NCBI GenBank assembly: GCA_945860295.1
Contig: CAMAQH010000009.1
Span: forward strand, 62,001 to 126,000
Source of the DNA: Prosthecobacter debontii
Lineage (GTDB): Bacteria; Verrucomicrobiota; Verrucomicrobiia; Verrucomicrobiales; Verrucomicrobiaceae
DNA: 64,000 nucleotides
Direction: 5' to 3'
This document shows, one piece after another, positions 40,537-49,016 of this stretch (positions within the stretch are counted from its first letter, which is position 1; each line of letters opens with the position of its first letter). Both the position numbers and the translations under genes were made by a program. The notes under the pieces were generated by a model. The model did not search any database. It was not told the DNA's origin and saw nothing but the letters and a program-made list of their open reading frames with translations.

Positions 40537-40587
40537 CCAGGAACCAACCAAGCTCCGCAACTGCAGTGCGCTTCAGCCCTCATTACC

Positions 40588-42015
40588 ATGAACCCGCATC
40601 CCACCCAGCGACGTGATTTTCTCTCCAGCCTTAGCGGCGGGTTCACCGGTCTCGCGCTCACGCAAATGCTCGCCCGTGAAGCAGCGGGCTCGTTTGCCAA
40701 ATCAGAACTCAACAGCGGCATTCATCATCCGGCAAAAGTGAAGCGCGTCATCCAGCTCTTCATGAATGGCGGCGTGAGCCCAATGGACACCTGGGACTAC
40801 AAACCAGCGCTCACGAAGCTCGACGGGCAGAAACTCGGCTCCAAAACCAAGATCGAAGGCGCAACCGGGATGCAGGGTGCGCTGATGAAAAGCCCCTTCG
40901 AATTCAAGCAGCATGGACAGTGCGGCAAATGGGTCAGCAGCTTGTTTCCCGAGCAGGCGAAGCTCGTCGATGAGATGGCTTTTCTCCAGGCGATGACCGG
41001 GCGCTCGAATGTTCACGGCCAGAACGCCTACTTGCTCAACAACGGCTTCCTGCTGCCCGGCTTCCCCTGCATGGGCGCATGGATCTCGTATGCGCTCGGC
41101 AGCCTCAGTGACAACCTGCCCGGCTTCATCGTGCTGCCGGATGCGCGTGGCCTGCCTTACAATGGTCGCGGCTGCTTCACCGCCGGCTTTTTGCCCGCCG
41201 TGCATCAGGGCACCGTCATCAAGGCCGACAGCCCGCAGCCCATCGCCGACCTGTTTGCCTCCGACAAGTTTGCCTACGCCACACGCGGTGCCGATGCCGA
41301 TGGACTCGCCCTTTTGAACCAGATGAACCGCGCCCACACTGCGCAGCATCCCGGCGATTCACGCCTCGCCGCCCGCGTTGCCGGCTATCAACTCGCCGCG
41401 AAGATGCAGCTCAGCGCCCCCGAGGCCTTCGACGTCATGCGTGATCCCGAGTCCGCCCGCAAAGCATACGGCCTCGACAACAGCGACAAAGCCACCGCCG
41501 ACTTTGGAAAACGCTGCCTGCTCGCCACACGCCTCATCGAACGCGGCGTGCGTTTTGTGCAGGTCTGGAGCGGTCCCGAGGGTGCCGTGAACAACTGGGA
41601 CAACCACGGCAACATCCCCACGCAACTCCCACCGATGGCTGCCAGCATCGACAAGCCCATCGCCGCCCTGCTGCGCGATCTCCGTCAACGCGGCCTCGCC
41701 GAGGACACCCTCGTCGTCTGGACCACCGAGTTTGGCCGCACACCGTTTTCACAAGGCTCACTCGGTCGCGATCACAACTGCGGCAGTTTCGTGAGCTGGC
41801 TCTGGGGCGCAGGCATCAAGCCCGGCATCACCCATGGCGTCAGCGACGACATCGGCTACCAGGCCGCGCACGACATCACCACCGGCTACGACTTGCATGC
41901 CACCATCCTGCACCTCCTCGGCATCGATCACGAAAAACTCACCGTGCGCACGAACGGCGTTGATCGCCGACTGACGGATGTGCATGGCCATGTCGTGAAA
42001 GAGTTGCTGGCGTGA
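40588..42015 (+). CDS. Tat-exported DUF1501 protein (intact copy)
   Basis: 475 residues with a twin-arginine signal (TQRRDFLSSLSGGFTGLALT). DUF1501 motifs: FMNGGVSPMDTWDYKPALTK, QAMTGRSNVHGQNAYLLNNG, FIVLPDARGLP, RLIERGVRFVQVWSGPEG, VVWTTEFGRTPFSQG and GRDHNCGSFVSWLWGAGIK. It is probably the partner of the DUF1549/DUF1553 protein encoded at 31068-34001, now separated from it by seven genes. Its 5' region is the source or twin of the truncated copy at 36162. Confidence 0.93.
   Translation: MNPHPTQRRDFLSSLSGGFTGLALTQMLAREAAGSFAKSELNSGIHHPAKVKRVIQLFMNGGVSPMDTWDYKPALTKLDGQKLGSKTKIEGATGMQGALMKSPFEFKQHGQCGKWVSSLFPEQAKLVDEMAFLQAMTGRSNVHGQNAYLLNNGFLLPGFPCMGAWISYALGSLSDNLPGFIVLPDARGLPYNGRGCFTAGFLPAVHQGTVIKADSPQPIADLFASDKFAYATRGADADGLALLNQMNRAHTAQHPGDSRLAARVAGYQLAAKMQLSAPEAFDVMRDPESARKAYGLDNSDKATADFGKRCLLATRLIERGVRFVQVWSGPEGAVNNWDNHGNIPTQLPPMAASIDKPIAALLRDLRQRGLAEDTLVVWTTEFGRTPFSQGSLGRDHNCGSFVSWLWGAGIKPGITHGVSDDIGYQAAHDITTGYDLHATILHLLGIDHEKLTVRTNGVDRRLTDVHGHVVKELLA
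40655..40797 (+). repeat. 143-bp direct repeat, copy 2 (partner 36232-36374)
   Basis: This copy lies within the intact DUF1501 gene and covers codons for the end of the Tat signal through MDTWD. See the partner entry for the comparison. Confidence 0.9.
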
Positions 42016-42038
42016 AATGGCAGCCTTTTAAACGACGA

Positions 42039-42572
42039 TCATTTCTCTTCCCACCGCGCGAGCAGCCAGAGGACATCGGCTAGGCGATTGAGAAAGCGCA
42101 TCACTTCAGGATTGGGCACTTCTTGATCCGTGCCGATGAGGTCCACGACATTTCTTTCCGCTCGGCGGCAGGCCACACGGGCGAGGTCGGCATAGGCTCC
42201 AGTCATAACACCTGCCTCGCCGGGTAGTGCCCAGCCTTTGAACTCGAGAGCGCCGCCAGCTTCTAGTTTGGTGACCCATTCGTCGAGGTAGGCTACTTTT
42301 TCAGATTCGAAGGGCTTATGCTTAGCGGCGTATTTTTCTTCGAGACCGGGTGGCGTGGCTAGCTCACCCATGAGGGCGATGAGCCACGGCTGTAGAGTGC
42401 TCACGACTTCACGAGTTTCCCCACGCAGGGCAGCGATGCGGAGTGGGCCAAGAGCAGCATTAAGTTCATCCACCGCGCCGAGTGCGTGGACACGAGGATG
42501 GGATTTGGAAAGACGGCAGCCGAAGAGGAGATCCGTCTCCCCTTCGTCACCGCGTCGGGTGGCAATGGACAT
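42039..42572 (-). CDS. pduO: PduO-type cob(I)alamin adenosyltransferase
   Basis: 177 residues from ATG 42572 (MSIATRRGDEGETDLL). The enzyme transfers the adenosyl group of ATP to cob(I)alamin to make coenzyme B12. Family motifs: TRRGDEGETDLLFG (ATP loop), HALGAVDELNAALG, and the C-terminal ARVACRRAERNVVDL followed by MRFLNRLADVLWLLAR. No cobalamin riboswitch or other B12 gene is visible next to it, so it probably serves salvage. It is convergent with the DUF1501 gene. Confidence 0.92.
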   Translation of the reverse strand: MSIATRRGDEGETDLLFGCRLSKSHPRVHALGAVDELNAALGPLRIAALRGETREVVSTLQPWLIALMGELATPPGLEEKYAAKHKPFESEKVAYLDEWVTKLEAGGALEFKGWALPGEAGVMTGAYADLARVACRRAERNVVDLIGTDQEVPNPEVMRFLNRLADVLWLLARWEEK

Positions 42573-42966
42573 GAGCAAATCTTACGCTGGGCTACATAAT
42601 CAGGTTCGTAAATCTTCAGGAGTTTTACTTTTTGTCACCACCGCTGGGTGATAACTGCGTGCCACATTCAACTTCAACGTCATAAAATACAGTTCTACCA
42701 TTGTCGTCTGCGCCGCGCTTCTGCTGCTTGCTGCGGGATCAGCGGCCAACGCTGATTCGTGATGCCACTGGCATGATCGCCAGCCCTGCCGCTGCGCTGA
42801 TGGCTGGGCAGGTAATCACCCTGTTTTCTGGTTTTTGTAAACTTTTCAGAGTCATTCGTGGCGGTGATCCGCCTGACTCATTATCACTTTCCCAGCCAAA
42901 CTCCTTGCCACGACCTGCGTCGTTGGCTAAAAGCGGTTTTGCCGAATGAAAGCAGGCACGCTATTT
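42573..42966. other. 394-bp gap before dnaN, no intact gene
   Basis: No convincing gene. On the plus strand, 42680-42762 reads as a signal-peptide-like stretch (TIVVCAALLLLAAGSAANAD) ended by TGA and without a start codon in frame, possibly the remnant of an exported protein. I searched for DnaA boxes (TTATCCACA type) and a B12 riboswitch and found neither. Promoters for dnaN (plus) and pduO (minus) must lie here, but I cannot place them with confidence. Confidence 0.5.
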
Positions 42967-44064
42967 ATGAAGTTCACGATCAGCAAGGAGTCCCTCCAGC
43001 AAGCCATCCAACAGGTTCAGCACGTCGTTAGCACACGCACGACACTGGCCATCCTCTCCAATGTATTGCTCCGCGCCAAAGACGGCGTCTTGGAGCTGAC
43101 CACCACCGACCTCGATGTCGGCGTCACCTGCACGGTGGCCGCTGATGTGCAGGAAGATGGAGCCACCACGCTGCCCGCCCGCCGACTCGCTACGATCATT
43201 CGCGAGCTGCCAGCGGAGGACATCGACATCAGTGTGGATGAGAAAAACATCGCCTCCATCCGCAGCGGTCCTTCCTTCTTCAAAGTGCTCGGCCTGACCA
43301 GTGAGGAGTTTCCTGCACTGCCTCGTTTTGATGACGCACGTGAGTTCAGGATCGATCAAGCCGTGCTGCGCGAGTGCCTTCGCAAGACCTCCTATGCTAT
43401 CTCCACTGACGAGACACGCTATGTGCTCAATGGCCTGTTGTTCTCCTTCAAAAATAACGCTCTCACCATGGTGGCCACGGACGGTCGCCGCCTCGCCATG
43501 GTCGAGCAGGAGCTGGAGTTCCCACAGAGTCAGGAGATCGACATCATCGTGCCGACAAAGGCTGTGAACGAACTCGCCCGTCTTCTCGGTGATACAGGTG
43601 AAGTCGTCATCCGCGTCACTGGCAGTCAGGTCGGCTTCGATCTCGGAGATAGCCTGCTCATCAGCAAACTGATTGACGGCAATTATCCAAATTATCGTCA
43701 GGTCATTCCCGGCGAGGCCAAGGAGCGCATCGCCCTGGATCGTGAAGTCTTCCTCAAAGCCATCAGCCGTGTTTCCCTGCTCGCCAGTGAGAAGTCGAAC
43801 TCGGTGAAATTTCAGTTCACACCCGGTCAGGTCGAGATCATCGCCAGCAGCCCCGACATCGGTGAAGCGCGCGAAACCATCGCCATCAATTACAAAGGCG
43901 CGGTCATCACCATCGCCTTCAATCCTGAGTTCACCATGGCTCCGCTGCGCAATATCAGCGCCGACGAAATCCATCTGCATCTCATAGATGACATCAGCCC
44001 CGGAGTGCTCCGCTGCGGCACCAATTTCCTGTATGTGCTCATGCCCATGCGCGTGAATAACTAG
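42967..44064 (+). CDS. dnaN: DNA polymerase III beta subunit (sliding clamp)
   Basis: 365 residues from ATG 42967 (MKFTISKESLQQAIQQVQHV), which matches the normal DnaN start; an ATG seven codons upstream is in frame but less likely. The three clamp domains are visible through TLPARRLATIIRELP, FLRKTSYAIS-like (CLRKTSYAISTDETRYVLNG), VATDGRRLAMVE, RQVIPGEAKERI, and the C-terminal LMPMR. It encircles DNA and tethers polymerase III. dnaA, recF and gyrB, which often flank dnaN, are not in the window. Confidence 0.97.
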   Translation: MKFTISKESLQQAIQQVQHVVSTRTTLAILSNVLLRAKDGVLELTTTDLDVGVTCTVAADVQEDGATTLPARRLATIIRELPAEDIDISVDEKNIASIRSGPSFFKVLGLTSEEFPALPRFDDAREFRIDQAVLRECLRKTSYAISTDETRYVLNGLLFSFKNNALTMVATDGRRLAMVEQELEFPQSQEIDIIVPTKAVNELARLLGDTGEVVIRVTGSQVGFDLGDSLLISKLIDGNYPNYRQVIPGEAKERIALDREVFLKAISRVSLLASEKSNSVKFQFTPGQVEIIASSPDIGEARETIAINYKGAVITIAFNPEFTMAPLRNISADEIHLHLIDDISPGVLRCGTNFLYVLMPMRVNN

Positions 44065-44096
44065 GTCGCTTTTTTCAAAACCTCACCTCCAGACCG

Positions 44097-44618
44097 ATGG
44101 TCCGCTCCACGCTCCTCCTCACACTAGTTGCAGCCGCACTCTCTGCCTGCGTCCCCTACAATCAGCCGCGTCCCTTCGCAGGTCGCGGCGGTCGTTCTTT
44201 GGACAAACCACCACGTTATGGAGACGACAGCCGCTATGTGGAACCCATCGCGCCAGCGCCTACCACTCCATTAGACCCATCAGGCATCGTGGATCCGTTG
44301 GCCGTGCCGCCGACAACTCCTGGTGTTGACCCCGGCCTAGCCATCACGCCTCCCGGCACCACACCACCCGTCACTTCTGGTCCAGGCGTGACTGCACCTG
44401 CCAGCCCAAGCGGCGTCACCACTCCTCCTGCGGCGCCTACGTCACAGCCGCCCGCCGCTCCAGGCGACGTGCCATTCGCCCGCTCCGTCCCCGGTAAACC
44501 CGGCTATGTTTACAGCCCAAAAGATGCGAAAAAGATCATCAGTGTCGATGGCCTGCGCCCCGGCTCCAAAGCCAAGGATCCTGAGACCGGAGAGATCTTC
44601 CGCGTGCCTTATCAGTGA
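44097..44618 (+). CDS. proline-rich lipoprotein
   Basis: 173 residues with a lipobox at C18 (AAALSACVPY). Residues ~50-120 are a Pro/Thr/Ala/Gly-rich low-complexity linker (PPTTPGVDPGLAITPPGTTP). The C-terminal ~45 residues are more ordered and conserved-looking (FARSVPGKPGYVYSPKDAKK, then VDGLRPGSKAKDPETGEIF). This last motif resembles a short domain seen at the C-terminus of small Verrucomicrobia envelope proteins; its function is unknown. It follows dnaN by 32 bp and is terminated at 44657-44694. Confidence 0.8.
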   Translation: MVRSTLLLTLVAAALSACVPYNQPRPFAGRGGRSLDKPPRYGDDSRYVEPIAPAPTTPLDPSGIVDPLAVPPTTPGVDPGLAITPPGTTPPVTSGPGVTAPASPSGVTTPPAAPTSQPPAAPGDVPFARSVPGKPGYVYSPKDAKKIISVDGLRPGSKAKDPETGEIFRVPYQ

Positions 44619-44656
44619 TGTCTATTTAGCTTCGGCTAACCAAGTTTCGATTTCGC

Positions 44657-44694
44657 AAAATCGCCATCCTTTCCGGGTGGCGATTTTGTTTTTT
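44657..44694 (+). terminator. Rho-independent terminator
   Basis: A perfect 10-bp stem AAAATCGCCA (44657-44666) with TGGCGATTTT (44678-44687), 11-nt loop, then TTTTGTTTTTT to 44694. It ends the dnaN-lipoprotein transcript. The A-rich left arm makes it possibly bidirectional. Confidence 0.92.
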
Positions 44695-44762
44695 ATCAGC
44701 CTCTAAACTTATCCGCTCAAAACCAGCACTTTCACACGATTTATCCGCCCCCATTTTTACTC

Positions 44763-47700
44763 ATGCGCCGTTCACTAGCTTTCGTCCTCCTATCCGCCCT
44801 CAGCTCTCAGCTCACTGCTGCTGAAAAGCCCCTGAAAGCCCTCCTCATTGCCGGTGGTTGTTGCCACGACTACGCAAAGCAGCACGAGGTCATCGCCAAA
44901 GGCATCCAAAGCCGTGCAAATGTGCAGGTCGATGTCATTTGGACCGACGACAAAGGCACGAACCCACCGCTGCCGCTCTATGAGAAAGCCGATTGGGCCA
45001 AAGGCTACGACATCATCATTCACGACGAGTGCGCGGCGAGCATGAACAACAAGGAGACGCTCACACGCATTCTCGATGCTCACAAAACCATCCCGAGCAT
45101 CCAGCTTCATTGCGCCATGCACAGCTTCCGCACGGGCGAGGATCGCTGGTTCAAGCGCCTCGGCCTGCAATCGAACTCCCACGGCCCGCAGGAGCCTATA
45201 GCGATCACTTTTGTCGATAAAGAGCACCCGATCACGAAGACGCTGAGCGATTGGACCACGGTCAAAGAGGAGCTGTATAACAACGTGAACCTCTTCGACG
45301 CCCATCCGCTCGCCATGGGCAAGCAGATGGTCAAAGGCAAAGCGGTGGAATACATCGTCGCCTGGACGAATGAAAAAGATGGTGCCCGTAGCTTCAGCAC
45401 GACCATCGGACACAACACGGAGACCGTTGCCGATGCTCGTTACCTCGATTTGATCACACGCGGCCTTCTGTGGGCCTGTGACAAGCTCACGCCGGATTTC
45501 CTCACGCCGTTCACGGGGCAGAACAAAATCACATTTGTTGCCGCGAAGCCTGCGGAGGCTCCGAAGCCGCCGCCAGTGCCAAAAGACGCCACCGGCATCA
45601 AGACGACCGCGAGCAGCACTCAGCCGGGCAATGATGCCTGGAAGGCTGTGGATGGCGATGAAAGCACCCGATGGTGCGCCAGCGGTGCTAATATGCCTCA
45701 GCGGCTTGAGCTTGAATTCGAAAAGCCGCAGGACCTCACTGGCCTCGAGATCGTGTGGGAAAGAAAAGACAAGTCCTACCAGCACAAGATCGAGATCGAC
45801 GGCAAAATGGTGACAGACATTTCGATCTCGAAAAGTCATGCCTTGGAAGCCAAGCAGGCCAAAAAGCTCGTCATCACCTGCACTGGGAACGATCACGGCG
45901 GCTGGGCCAGTATCCGTGAGGTGCGGCTTAAAGGCCCGGGCATCAAAGCCATCGCGCCTAAGCTCAGCGCTGAGCAAAAGAAGGAGTATGACAAGTCGAA
46001 TGATCCCCGCGCCAAGGAAGGCAACATCGTGCCGAAGATCGTCAAACTCACGCCTGAGGAAGAGGCGGCCATTTTGAAGGACGTGAAGGTCGCCGAAGGC
46101 TTTGAAGTCTCCCTTTTCGCCAACAGCGCTGCTGCGAACTACCCCGTCTTCGTCGCCGCCGAGCCAGATGGCACGCTTTACGTCAGCAGCGATGGAAACG
46201 GCTCTCTCGGTCGCAAACCCAAGCGTGGCCGCGTCATCCGCCTGCGCGATCTCAATGGCGATGGCCGTGCGGATGAGACGAAGGTCTTTTGCGAGGTCGA
46301 TGCGCCGCGTGGGCTCGTATGGGATCACGACCGCCTCTACCTCGTGCACCCTCCGCACCTCAGCGAGTTCATCGATGCTGATCACGACGGCGTCGCGGAG
46401 AAGCAGAACATCCTCGTGAAGGACATCGCCTTCGGTTACAAGGATCGCCCCGCCGATCACACTACGAACGGCCTCAGCCTCGGCATCGACGGCTGGCTTT
46501 ACATCGCGGGCGGCGACTTCGGTTTCATGAAGGCCACGGGCACCGATGGCAAAACGCTTCAGCATCGCGGCGGCGGCGTCATCCGCGTGCGTCCAGACGG
46601 CAGCGGGTTGGAAGTCTATTCCACCGGAACGCGCAACATTCTTGAAGTCGCCATCAGCCCGCTGATGGACATCTTTGCACGCGACAATACGAACGACGGC
46701 GGCGGCTGGAACGTGCGCTTCCACCACTTCACCGGCCTCGACGACCACGGCTACCCGCGCCTCTACAAAAACTTCAACAATGAGGCGATCCAGCCGTTGG
46801 CGGACTACGGCGGCGGCAGCGGCTGCGGCGCGGTTTACATCGACGAGCCCGGCTTCGGCGCTTGGAACAATGCCCCCTTCACCTGCGACTGGGGTAGCGG
46901 CGCTCTCTGGCATCATCAGGTGAAGCCCAAAGGCGCAACGTTTGAAGAAACCCGCAAGCCTGAGCCCTTGATTAAAATGACCCGCCCCACCGACGCTGAT
47001 GTGGACGGCATGAGCCGCGTCTATTGCGCCAGTTGGAAAGGCGCGACTTTTGACTGGGCCGGACCAGATGCAGGTTACATCGTGCAAGTGAAGCCGAAGG
47101 GCTTCAAAGCCGAACCGCTGCCGGATTTCGCTAAGGTCAGCGAGACGGATTTGGTCATGATGCTCGACCTCGGTAGGCCCCAAAGCTATCGCCGCCGCAT
47201 CGAAGCTCAATGTGAGTTGCTTCGTCGTGGCAGCAAACTCACAGCAGTCTATAAACGCCAATTTGGTGATAACCGGAACGTTGATCGAAATCTCGTAGCT
47301 TCTCTCAAGGAGAAAGCCTCGGACGATGAAGTCATCGCAGCCATTGGCCATGCTGATCCGGTGATCTCGCACACAGCGATTCGCGTCGTCGCTTTTCGAC
47401 GGCTTTTCAAACAAGCCTTTGCCGCTCTCGATAGTTCCAGCAGCGACCGCGCAGGCATTATGCGCTCGTTTGCCATGATGCATCAACCTGAAGTTGTCAC
47501 CGGCCTCATTGAGCGCCTCGGCAAGGCCACTGATCCTGCCTTGCGCCAGGGCATCCTCGCGGCGCTGTGCCGACTGCATTTCAAGGAAGGCGAGTGGAAG
47601 GGCGATTCGTGGGGCACGCGGCCGGACACGCGGGGGCCGTATTACCGGCCGGAAGGTTGGAGTGGGACGGACAAGATTTACGTCACTCTGCGCAATGCAT

Positions 47701-48872
47701 TGGCCAAAGCATCGCCTGAAGAAGCGACCTTTCTTGTGAAGGAGATGAGCCGGAACCGCATTCGCTCCGATGACTCACTCAAGCGCATCCTCGAACTCGC
47801 GAAGCAGGATCCGAAGGTTATCCCAGATGCCGTGGCGCAGATCGCCATGGCGGATGAGGTGCCTGCGGAGGCCGTGGAGCTTCTCGTCCGTCAGGTCAAA
47901 CAGGTCGGACAAGTCGGACCGGCGACGCTTTCCCTAGCCATCACCGCCCTCTCGAAAACCGATAGCGCGGACGGCGTCTACGCGACACTAGCCGCGCTGG
48001 AGCCGCTCAAGAAGCTCCCCGACTCAGGCAAAGACTACGATGCCGCGTTGGCTGCCTTCTTGAATGCCCCGAAGCTCGAAAACCACCATCAGCTCGTCGA
48101 GCAGATCGCCGAGAAGGCTGAGTGGCCGATGTCGATGTATGCCAATGCCGCCTTGCTGAACCTCTCGAACCGCAAGACGGGCAGCCCCGAGTCCATCCAG
48201 CTCACGCAGAAGGCGCTCGACAAAGGCTGGGCCGATCCGAAGCACCGCAAGCTCATCATCGACGCCATAAGCGCTTCCAAGCACATGCCCAGCGCCGCCA
48301 AAGTGCTCGCCGCGCTCGATGATTCCGATAACGAGGTCAAAGGAGCCGCCGAACGCGCCGCCAAAGCCATGCGCATCACCAAGATCGAAGACAAAACACC
48401 GAAGATAATGACCTTGAAGCCCGAAGAGGCCCTCGCGGCTGTTTTGAAGACCCAAGGCAACGTGGCGCTCGGCGAGCAAATCTTCACCAAAGCCACCTGC
48501 GTGGCCTGCCACACCGTGAAGGAAACCGATGCCCAAAAAGGCCCCTACCTCGGCAACATCGCCCAAACCTACAAGCGCCCCGATCTGGCCCAAAACATCC
48601 TCGACCCGAACAAAACCATCGCCCAAGGCTTCGCCAGCGAGATGATCACGCTGAAGGATGGCACCTCACAGATGGGCTTCATCACGCTGGAAGGCGCGAA
48701 CGAGGTCAAACTTCGCAACATCGCCGCCCAAGAGTTCACCTTTAACACGGCGGACATCAAAGAACGCCAGAAGCTGCCCACCAGCATGATGCCACCCGGT
48801 TTGATGATGAACTTCACGGTGAAGGAGTTCGCCAGCCTGCTCGATTACCTGGAATCGCTGGTGAAGCACTGA
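44763..48872 (+). CDS. ThuA-discoidin-dehydrogenase-HEAT-cytochrome c giant protein
   Basis: 1369 residues with a signal peptide (SLAFVLLSALSSQLTAAE). Domains: ThuA-like (about 22-245; LLIAGGCCHDYAKQHEVIA, LHCAMHSFRTGEDRWF), a discoidin-like segment (about 275-395; TASSTQPGNDAWKAVDGDES), a beta-propeller dehydrogenase of the membrane-bound type (about 435-800; VFVAAEPDGTLYVSSDGNG, GLSLGIDGWLYIAGGDFG), HEAT-like helices (about 810-1215), and a C-terminal cytochrome module with CVACH at 1246-1250 and the distal Met in LPTSMMPPGLM. The propeller and cytochrome pair is the TIGR02604/TIGR02603 pattern of this phylum. It is likely a sugar dehydrogenase passing electrons to its own heme; the substrate is unknown. 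Confidence 0.9.
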   Translation: MRRSLAFVLLSALSSQLTAAEKPLKALLIAGGCCHDYAKQHEVIAKGIQSRANVQVDVIWTDDKGTNPPLPLYEKADWAKGYDIIIHDECAASMNNKETLTRILDAHKTIPSIQLHCAMHSFRTGEDRWFKRLGLQSNSHGPQEPIAITFVDKEHPITKTLSDWTTVKEELYNNVNLFDAHPLAMGKQMVKGKAVEYIVAWTNEKDGARSFSTTIGHNTETVADARYLDLITRGLLWACDKLTPDFLTPFTGQNKITFVAAKPAEAPKPPPVPKDATGIKTTASSTQPGNDAWKAVDGDESTRWCASGANMPQRLELEFEKPQDLTGLEIVWERKDKSYQHKIEIDGKMVTDISISKSHALEAKQAKKLVITCTGNDHGGWASIREVRLKGPGIKAIAPKLSAEQKKEYDKSNDPRAKEGNIVPKIVKLTPEEEAAILKDVKVAEGFEVSLFANSAAANYPVFVAAEPDGTLYVSSDGNGSLGRKPKRGRVIRLRDLNGDGRADETKVFCEVDAPRGLVWDHDRLYLVHPPHLSEFIDADHDGVAEKQNILVKDIAFGYKDRPADHTTNGLSLGIDGWLYIAGGDFGFMKATGTDGKTLQHRGGGVIRVRPDGSGLEVYSTGTRNILEVAISPLMDIFARDNTNDGGGWNVRFHHFTGLDDHGYPRLYKNFNNEAIQPLADYGGGSGCGAVYIDEPGFGAWNNAPFTCDWGSGALWHHQVKPKGATFEETRKPEPLIKMTRPTDADVDGMSRVYCASWKGATFDWAGPDAGYIVQVKPKGFKAEPLPDFAKVSETDLVMMLDLGRPQSYRRRIEAQCELLRRGSKLTAVYKRQFGDNRNVDRNLVASLKEKASDDEVIAAIGHADPVISHTAIRVVAFRRLFKQAFAALDSSSSDRAGIMRSFAMMHQPEVVTGLIERLGKATDPALRQGILAALCRLHFKEGEWKGDSWGTRPDTRGPYYRPEGWSGTDKIYVTLRNALAKASPEEATFLVKEMSRNRIRSDDSLKRILELAKQDPKVIPDAVAQIAMADEVPAEAVELLVRQVKQVGQVGPATLSLAITALSKTDSADGVYATLAALEPLKKLPDSGKDYDAALAAFLNAPKLENHHQLVEQIAEKAEWPMSMYANAALLNLSNRKTGSPESIQLTQKALDKGWADPKHRKLIIDAISASKHMPSAAKVLAALDDSDNEVKGAAERAAKAMRITKIEDKTPKIMTLKPEEALAAVLKTQGNVALGEQIFTKATCVACHTVKETDAQKGPYLGNIAQTYKRPDLAQNILDPNKTIAQGFASEMITLKDGTSQMGFITLEGANEVKLRNIAAQEFTFNTADIKERQKLPTSMMPPGLMMNFTVKEFASLLDYLESLVKH

Positions 48873-48883
48873 TGGAGCGCGAG

Positions 48884-49016
48884 CATGGCGAATGCCTACT
48901 CGCCACTCTTTCTCAGCGCATTGAAGTCCAGACCAGCCAAGACAACTGGATGATGAATGTGTTGGCTCGGCTTGGGTGAGTCGTGGACCAATCAAGTGGC
49001 GAGTAGGCTACGCCAT
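48884..49016. repeat. inverted repeat flanking ~87 bp
   Basis: CATGGCGAATGCCTACTCGCCACT (48884-48907) and AGTGGCGAGTAGGCTACGCCAT (48995-49016) are inverted copies with three to four differences. The right arm supplies the last codons and TAG stop of the minus-strand methyltransferase gene. The 87 bp between the arms encode nothing recognisable. It may be a small mobile palindromic element or a REP pair. Confidence 0.75.

Noticed and set aside
42701-42949. 82-codon plus-strand frame before dnaN
   Set aside because: No motif or convincing start context; the sequence reads as decayed or intergenic.
42573-42966. replication origin or cobalamin riboswitch upstream of dnaN/pduO
   Set aside because: No TTATCCACA-type DnaA boxes and no B12-box sequence were found on either strand; dnaA is not adjacent.
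42961-43980. 339-codon minus-strand frame
   Set aside because: Fully antisense to dnaN, which is unambiguous.
44790-47579. 929-codon open frame on the minus strand
   Set aside because: It lies wholly antisense to the ThuA/dehydrogenase gene, has no recognisable motif, and is the usual mirror of a GC-rich gene with few antisense stops.
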